Assembly (NCBI GenBank): GCA_963580455.1 | Contig: OY756957.1 | Coordinates: 25,078,501-25,142,500, forward strand | Source: Euonymus europaeus | Lineage: Eukaryota; Streptophyta; Magnoliopsida; Celastrales; Celastraceae | Direction of reading: 5' to 3' | DNA length: 64,000 bases | Shown: piece after piece, positions 57,959 through 64,000 of the stretch | Layout of the letters: every line of letters starts with the position of its first letter | Numbering within the stretch: the stretch's first letter is position 1 | The notes under the pieces: generated by a model | Databases searched by the model: none | What the model was told of the DNA's origin: nothing | Seen by the model: the letters and a program-made list of their open reading frames with translations, nothing else | Program-made: the position numbers and the translations under genes

Positions 57959-60096
57959 CAGGAATATAGTAACCTGGCCATTGATAGATATTGAGGGACA
58001 ACTCGATTGATTCGGAATGAACCAATTACAGCATGCATGGCCTAGTTAACACTTAATTTGAATATCTTAGCTTTAGAGCTCATAGTAAGGGGAAAACATC
58101 TAAAGTTTGCAGAAAAAAAAATACTGAAGGAAAATTCTCATAGTATACTTTGCATGTTCCTAACTATAGTTCCTGGTTATTGAGTCAAGGCACTAACTAA
58201 TCAATGGCCATGTAATATTGAAATATTGAAAGCATTTTCCCCAAAGCTTCAACAAACCACAAAGATACACAAGTTCAAAAAACTTCAAATTCTAGAATAA
58301 ACCAGTTAATTTTTTTTTTGGTTTTACTATCAGTACCTGGACAATTTTCACAGGCAAAGGGCAATTGTGCACTAGTCTCCATAAGACGTTCCAGCAATTT
58401 TTCAAACCCCAGTAGCCACACAATTTTTTTCTCACTACACTCACTCATCTCCTCATGTGCATCTATTCTAAAAGCTGTCATTATGAACAGAGATTATCCC
58501 CTTCAAATGTTCTTAACTGGGATGTAAACATGGGGGAAAAAGATGGTGATGAATAAATATATAGAAACAGAGACAAACATGTTTGCTATCCTCTCCCATA
58601 GTTAAATAATGTGCCACGAGAGATGAGAATCAGACAACAAAACTCGAGAGTACAGATAGAAACTCCCAACATCCTCATTGTTTATCAACATTCAAACCCA
58701 ATAATAACATAATAGCAGTCCAAAAGGATCTTCATTATCGATGATAGCTGATAATAACAATCACATTCAAAAAGCTCAAAAGATGAGTCACATTTAGTTA
58801 CAAGTGAAGGGACTAAAAGAACATAATTATAGTACAAAAGGATCTCATTTTCGATATGATAATAACAATCATACTCAAAAGGCTCAAGGAGGCTAGTCTC
58901 CTTTAGTAGCAAGGTGGAGGGACTAAGAGAGCATAATTAAAGACCGAAAGGATCTTATTTATCGACCTGTGATAATAGCAATCACACTCAAAAGGTTCAA
59001 AGTGGGGAGACACCTTTAGTAGCAAAGGGGGAGGAGCCAAGAGAACATAATTACAATCCAGAAGGATCTCATTTTCGATCTGTGATAATAGCAATCACAC
59101 TAAAAAATGCTCAAATGGGGAGGGACCAAAAGAACATGATTATAAACCAAAACGATCTCATTATTGATTCGTGACAATAACAATCACACTCAAAAGGCTC
59201 AAAAGGAGGGAGGCACCTTTAGTAGCAAGGCGGAGGAACCAAGAGAACATAATTACAATTAAAAGGATCTAGTTATCAATTAGTGATAATGGCAATCACA
59301 CGCAAAAGACTAAAGGGTGCAGACATCTCTAGTAGTAGGGGGTAGAGACCAAGAGAACATAATTACAGTAAAAAAGGATCTTGTTATCGCTCTGTGATAA
59401 TAACAATCACACTCAAAATGCTCAAGAGGGAAGCATCTTTAGTGGTAAAGGGAGAGGGGACCAAGAGAACATAATTACAATCCAAAAGGACATTATCGAT
59501 CAGACGATATGATAATAGCAATCACACTCAAAAGGCTCAAAGTAGTTGAGGGACATCTTTAGTAGCGAGGGATCAACAAATCATAATTACAGTTCAAAAG
59601 AATCTTGTTACCGATGTGATAAAGGCAATCACACTCAAAAGGTCCAAATGGGAGGAGGCATCTATAGTAGCAACGGGGGAAGGGGCCAAGAGAACTTAAT
59701 TACAGTCAAAGATCTCGTTATCGATCTATGATAATAGAAATCACTCAAAAGGCTCAAGGGAGGAGGTATCTTTAGTATCAAAAGAGGAAGGGACCAAAAG
59801 AACATAATTACAATTCAAAATGATTTGTTATCGACTTGTGATGAAAGCAATCACTCAAAAGTCTTAAGATGGATGCATCTTTAGTAGCAAGGAGAGGGGA
59901 GACCAAGAAAACATAACTATAATCCAAATGAATCTCATTATCCATCTATGATAACAACAATCACACTAAAAGGCTCAAAAGAGGGAGGCATCTTTAGTAG
60001 CAAAGGAAGGGGACCGAGAGAACACAATTACAGTCCACAAGGATCTCGTTATCGATCTATGATAATAGCAATCATATTCAAAAGGCTCAAGGGGGA
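57959..60096. repeat. Large tandem segmental duplication, unit A
   Basis: The unit opens AGGAATATAGTAACCTGGCC, goes through a non-repetitive part (to about 58690) and ends in a minisatellite array. The same order recurs from 60097. Shared single-copy words include CTTCAACAAACCACAAAGATA, GGACAATTTTCACAGGCAAA against GCACAATTTTCACACGCAAG, and CCTCATTGTT(Y)ATCA. It is a diverged tandem duplication of roughly 2.1-2.3 kb. Confidence 0.85.
58690..60096. repeat. Minisatellite array A (13 units, about 100-115 bp)
   Basis: Consensus of each unit: AGCATAATTACAGTCCAAAAGG-like start, ATCTCRTTATCGATCTGTGA, TAATAGCAATCACACTCAAA, AGGCTCAAAGGGGGAGGCAT and CTTTAGTAGCAAGGGGGAGG. Anchors (CAATCACACTCAAA-like) are near 58758, 58866, 58978, 59090, 59180, 59293, 59403, 59519, 59625, 59738, 59847, 59948 and 60067. 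Many unit pairs stay open on the minus strand (EPFECDCYYH words), though no protein is claimed. Confidence 0.9.
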
Positions 60097-62380
60097 AGGA
60101 ACATAGTAACCTGGCCATTGAAAGATATCGAGGGACAATTTGATTTATTTGCAATGAGCCAATTACAACATGCATGATAACTAACAGAGTCCACACGCCA
60201 CAGTACAACAAAATGCATTACAAGTTACTCTATAATCACCCAAAAAATCGTAAGATTTTATATTTTCCATTTGATGTCTAAAGGATCATCATTCATCAAA
60301 GATCATATCAAAAAAGAAATAAATCACACACATCATACTACTATGAGTGAAGCAGCAGTAATTGCTATGCTGTGGTGGTAGGGCCATACTCTTATCTCGT
60401 CAAGGCATGATCCCATCACAGCAGCATAGCCATCTCCTCGAAGTAAGTAGAGTCAGACTAGTAGTTAACACTTGATGAGGTATTGAGTTTTATACAGGAG
60501 TTGCGAATGCAAATATTGTGGCTTTAGAGCTCCTAGTACCGCAAAAACAACATTGAAAGTTTATAACAATAAAACAGTGGGAAAAAAAATCATAGTTTTC
60601 TTTGTAAATTCAGAACTGTTTTCATAGTTATTGAGCCAAGGCAGTAATCAATGGGCCATGCAATAGTGAAATGTTGAAAGCATTTCCCCGAAGCTTCAAC
60701 AAACCACAAAGATATATCAGTTCAAAGAATTTCGAATTCTAGGATAAGCCAATTCAATTTTTTTGTTTACTACCAGTACTTGCACAATTTTCACACGCAA
60801 GAAGCAATTGTGCACGAGTCTCTAAAAGACGTTTCAACTTTTTTCGAACCCTACAACAATACACTCACTTCACTTTCTGTTTGTGTACATGATATTTCAT
60901 GCAGGCTCATCTCCACTATATATGCATATTCTAATAATCTCCCCATATGCATCTATTATAAAAGCTATCATTATGAACTGAAGATTATCACCTTCAAATG
61001 TTCTTAACTTGGATATGAAGAGGAAAAGGAAGATATTGTGAGATAAAATAAATATATAAAAACGGAGATGAACATGTTTGTCATTCTCTCCCACAGTTCA
61101 ATAATGTGCTTCAAGAGACAAGAATTAAACAAAAAAAACTCGAGAGTTCAGATAGAAACTCTCAACGCCCTCATTGTTCCTCAGCATTCAAACCCAACAA
61201 TAACATAATAGCAATCCAAAAGTATCTCGTTCTCGATCACATGATGTGATAATATCAATCACATTCATAAAGCTCAAAAGGGGGAGGCACCTTTAGTAGC
61301 AAAAGGGGGGAGGGACCAAGAGAACATAATTACAGTCCATAATAATCTTGTTTATGGATCTGTGATAATAGCAATCACACTCCAAAGGCTCAAGAGGGAG
61401 GCACCTTTAGTAGCAAAAGTGGGGGAGGGACCAAGAGAACATAATTACAGTTCAAAAAGATATTGTTATGGATCTGGGATAATAGCAATCATACTCAAAA
61501 GACTCAAAGTGAGGAGGTACCTCTGGTAGCAAGGGGGAGGGACCAAGAGAACTTAATTATAGTCCAAAAAGATCTCGTCTATCGATACGCGATAATAGCA
61601 ATCACACTCAAAAGGCTCAAAGGGGGAGGTATCTCCAGTAGCAAATAGGGGAAGGGACCAAGAGAACAAAATTACAGTCCAAAGATATCTCGTTATCAAT
61701 CTGTGATAATAACACTCACACTCAAAAGGCTTAAGAGGGTTGGGGGACATATTTGGCATCTGGGGACCAACAGATCATAATTAGCGTTTACAAGAATCTT
61801 GTTATCGATGTGGTAATGACATTTACACTCAAAATGTTCAAATGGGGGAAGGCATCTTTAGTAGCAAAGGAGGGAGGGACCAAGAGAACATAATTACAAT
61901 AAAAAAGAACTCATTATCGATCTGTGACATCAACAATCACACTTAAAAGGCTCAAGCGGGGAGGCATCTTTAGTGGCAAGGGGGAAGGGACCAAGAGAAC
62001 ATAATTACAGTCCAAAAGGATCTCATTATCGATATGTGATTATGGAAATAACACTCAAAATGCTCAAAGGGGGGTGGGGGCATCTTTAGTAGCAAAGAGG
62101 GTGGAGGAAACAGTCCAAAAGGAACTCATTATCGAAATGTGATAATCACTCAGTGGGCAGGCATCTTTAGTAGTGAAGAGGGGGGATGAATCAAGAGAAC
62201 ATACTGACACTCCAAAATGATGTTGTTATCGATATGTGATAATAACAATTACACTCAAAAGACTCAAAGGGGGAGGCATCTTTAGTAGTAAGGGGGCCAA
62301 GAGAACATAATTATAGTGATGTGATAATAGTAATCACAACCAAAAGGCTCAACAGGCGGGGGCATCTTTAGAGCTAGGAC
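60097..62380. repeat. Large tandem segmental duplication, unit B
   Basis: Second copy of unit A, with about 280 bp (60190-60470) that A lacks, including a mirrored GCTATGCTGTGGTGG / CACAGCAGCATAGC pair. The single-copy part (60480-61190) is followed by a new minisatellite array. Confidence 0.8.
61200..62345. repeat. Minisatellite array B (about 11 units)
   Basis: Same unit as array A, with anchors near 61255, 61373, 61487, 61599, 61711, 61827, 61932, 62048, 62146, 62246 and 62333. The last four units differ in a pattern (GGAAACAGTCC, GTGAAGAGGGGGGATGAATC) that recurs in array C, which marks the larger duplication described for the SR exons. Confidence 0.9.
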
Positions 62381-62746
62381 TAAACCGCACACGAACATAT
62401 GTCCAAGAAAATGTATTTCAAAACTCAGAGTCCTTTTAAGTTTTTTATCAGCAGAATAAAACTTCAAAATTAACATAGAATTCACACTAATGTAAATTGT
62501 AACCAAAAAAATGAAACAACTGGGGGTTGACCAAAAAAAGGTAAAAAAACAAAGAAAACAATGAAATAACATACTGCATACTTCATGATGTCATAGTTTG
62601 CGTAGTCCACAACACCTGTTGTGCCAACAAGTCAGCCCCCATCCCACAGAAGGGAAAAAAACACCAAATTTCTTTTGCAATGTCTTACCACTACCATTGT
62701 GAAAGACTTGAGAGAAGCAAATATCTCCTACCCGAACCATATAGTC
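62380..62746 (-). pseudogene. SR splicing factor (SR30/SR34-like) RRM2 exons, duplicate 1
   Basis: On the minus strand, exon 62746-62689 reads DYMVRVGDICFSQVFHNGSG with donor GTG|GTAAGA. The next exon, 62624-62575, continues in frame as GTTGVVDYANYDIMKYA with donor GCA|GTATGT. A third remnant near 62445-62385 reads DSEF-stop-NTFSWTYVRVR in a shifted frame. These are consecutive RRM2 pieces of plant SF2/ASF-type SR proteins, which bind exonic enhancers during splicing. The acceptor before the second exon reads TTG where duplicate 2 has CAG, so splicing there is lost although the coding part is intact. No RS-domain exon follows. Confidence 0.7.
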
Positions 62747-62754
62747 CTGAAATT

Positions 62755-63225
62755 ATCAATCTGTGATAAAAGAAATCATATTCAAAAGGCTCAAGGGGGA
62801 AGGCATCTTTAGTAGCAAAAAGAGGGGGACCAAAAGAACATTATTATAGTCCAAAAGGATCTCATTATCGATATGTGATTATGGAAATAACACTCAAAAG
62901 GCTCAACGGGGGGAGGCATCTTTAGTAATAAAGAGGGGGAAGAAACAGTCCAAAAGGATCTTATTATCGATACGTGATAATAGAAATAACACTCAAAGGG
63001 GGCAGGCATCTTTAGTAGTGAAGAGGGAGATGAATCAAGAGAACATAATGACAGACCAAAATGATGTTATCGATATGTGACAATAACAATCACACTCAAA
63101 AGACTCAAAGTGGGAGGCATCTTTAGTACCAAGGGGGCTAAGAGAACATAATTATTGTCTAGGACGTTACCGATCAAACAATGTGATAATAGCAATCACA
63201 CTCAAAAGGCTCAAGAGGTGGGGGC
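62755..63225. repeat. Minisatellite array C (about 5 units)
   Basis: Same unit as arrays A and B, with anchors near 62774, 62886, 62984, 63087 and 63192. The order of variant units matches the end of array B, so 62030-62760 and about 62870-63615 are a tandem duplication of about 840-860 bp containing both satellite and exons. Confidence 0.9.
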
Positions 63226-63244
63226 ATCTTTAGTGCTAGGACTG

Positions 63245-63605
63245 AACCACACACGAACATACGTCCAAGAGAATGCATTTAAAAACTCAGAGTCGTTTAA
63301 GTTTTTTATCTGCAGAATAAAACTTCAAAATTAGCATTCACACTAATGTAAATTGTAATCAAAAAAATGAAGCAACTGGGGATTGACTTAAAAAAGATAA
63401 ATAACAAAGAAAATAATGAAACAACTTAACAACGTACTGCATACTTCATGACGTCATCGAGTCCATAACACCTGTTGTGCCTGCAAGTCAGCCCCCATCC
63501 CCCAGAAGGGAAAAAAAACAACCAAATTTCTTTTGTAATTGTCTTACCACTACCATCACGAAAGACTTGAAAGAAGCAGATATCTCCTACCCGACACATA
63601 TAGTC
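63245..63605 (-). pseudogene. SR splicing factor (SR30/SR34-like) RRM2 exons, duplicate 2
   Basis: Exon 63605-63548 reads DYMCRVGDICFFQVFRDGSG with acceptor TTCAG and donor GTG|GTAAGA. The next exon, 63480-63438, keeps a proper acceptor (TTGCAG|GCACAACAGG) but is 43 nt instead of 50, so its frame is broken after GTTGV. The third remnant (about 63312-63247) reads DSEFLNAFSWTYVRVW and is also shifted by a base. If a working SR gene exists, its upstream exons lie beyond 64000; the duplicates lack its C-terminal RS region. Confidence 0.7.
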
Positions 63606-63615
63606 CTGAAATAAG

Positions 63616-64000
63616 ATTACATATCATCACTATTTATAACACCAAAAAAACAACCCAATGAAATGAACTACAGTAATCAGTGACAGAAGTCCGAATTTAA
63701 GTTGGGGGTCCAAATAAAAAAAATTCTTAAAACTTTTTTTTTCCTTTCACCATGACTTAAATTGAAATTATTTAAAATGTGCTTGTGAAATCAGACAACA
63801 AAAAGTGTGATGCATTAAAATACAAATGGAAAGAATCCATATAAAGTAAATTGAAACATACACTATTACAGTTGTATACTATTTACGTTTACGTTATCAA
63901 AATTTTGATTTTAAACTAAAAGATTAGGCAATAATTCATAATAAAATTTGCACGCGGAAACGTAATTGTGTGAATGGGCTTATGAGAAAACCAGGATAAC
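63616..64000. other. Right window edge, no gene recognised
   Basis: AT-rich sequence without an exon I can support. It may be an intron of the SR-type gene whose duplicated exons end at 63605. Confidence 0.4.

Noticed and set aside
58685..63009. Series of minus-strand frames with EPFECDCYYH repeats, suggestive of a repeat protein
   Set aside because: Each covers only about two minisatellite units and breaks by stops or shifts; no start or splice context supports a gene.

Overview
This is plant nuclear DNA, most likely from a eudicot. Genes are split by AT-rich introns with GT/AG borders. The protein families are plant ones (PRE-type HLH, IQD, half-size ABCA transporters, SR splicing factors). 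Much of the rest is LINE debris, MITEs, a MULE and tandem repeats. I see no prokaryotic system, CRISPR array, rRNA or functional tRNA. The species cannot be named from the sequence.

Layout. 1-6.3 kb: an insertion of about 1.8 kb, carrying the first two exons of a TVP38/DedA membrane-protein gene, lies between two identical 162-bp direct repeats; several MITEs follow. 6.5-7.3 kb: an intact PRE-type HLH gene (+). 7.7-13.6 kb: LINE and hAT fossils and a lone first exon resembling a receptor-like cytoplasmic kinase. 13.7-15.1 kb: an intact aldose 1-epimerase gene (-). 17.0-25.5 kb: an intact 18-exon half-size ABCA transporter (-, ABCA7-like). 25.5-32.3 kb: a gene-free spacer full of MITEs, including one Stowaway nested in another. 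32.3-38.3 kb: an intact 16-exon ABCA2-like transporter (+), divergent from the first. 39.7-42.4 kb: a decayed IQD gene (-). 45.2-45.8 kb: a relic of the 5' end of MAG2/RINT1 (-). 45.9-46.75 kb: a GC-rich tandem array ending in a long hairpin. 47-52 kb: a duplicated segment, one copy interrupted by a MULE with a 9-bp target duplication, then a Myb/SANT-like pseudogene. 53-56.5 kb: a LINE. 57.3-63.6 kb: nested tandem duplications with about 29 copies of a 100-115 bp minisatellite and two decayed copies of SR-factor RRM2 exons.

Four genes look functional: PRE, aldose epimerase, ABCA7-like and ABCA2-like. I derived their exons by hand; each joins into one open frame (97, 355, 945 and 967 codons). 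The neighbourhood of MAG2, PRE, ABCA2, other ABCA genes and aldose epimerase recalls the Arabidopsis chromosome 3 block around At3g47700-At3g47800. The window therefore looks like a syntenic segment whose MAG2 copy has been lost, as expected of one homoeologue after a whole-genome duplication. The genes share no pathway: PRE is a growth regulator, the epimerase handles sugars, and the ABCA proteins are membrane lipid transporters. The most novel content is structural (templated gene movement, nested transposons, exon-bearing satellite expansion), not a new biochemical system.
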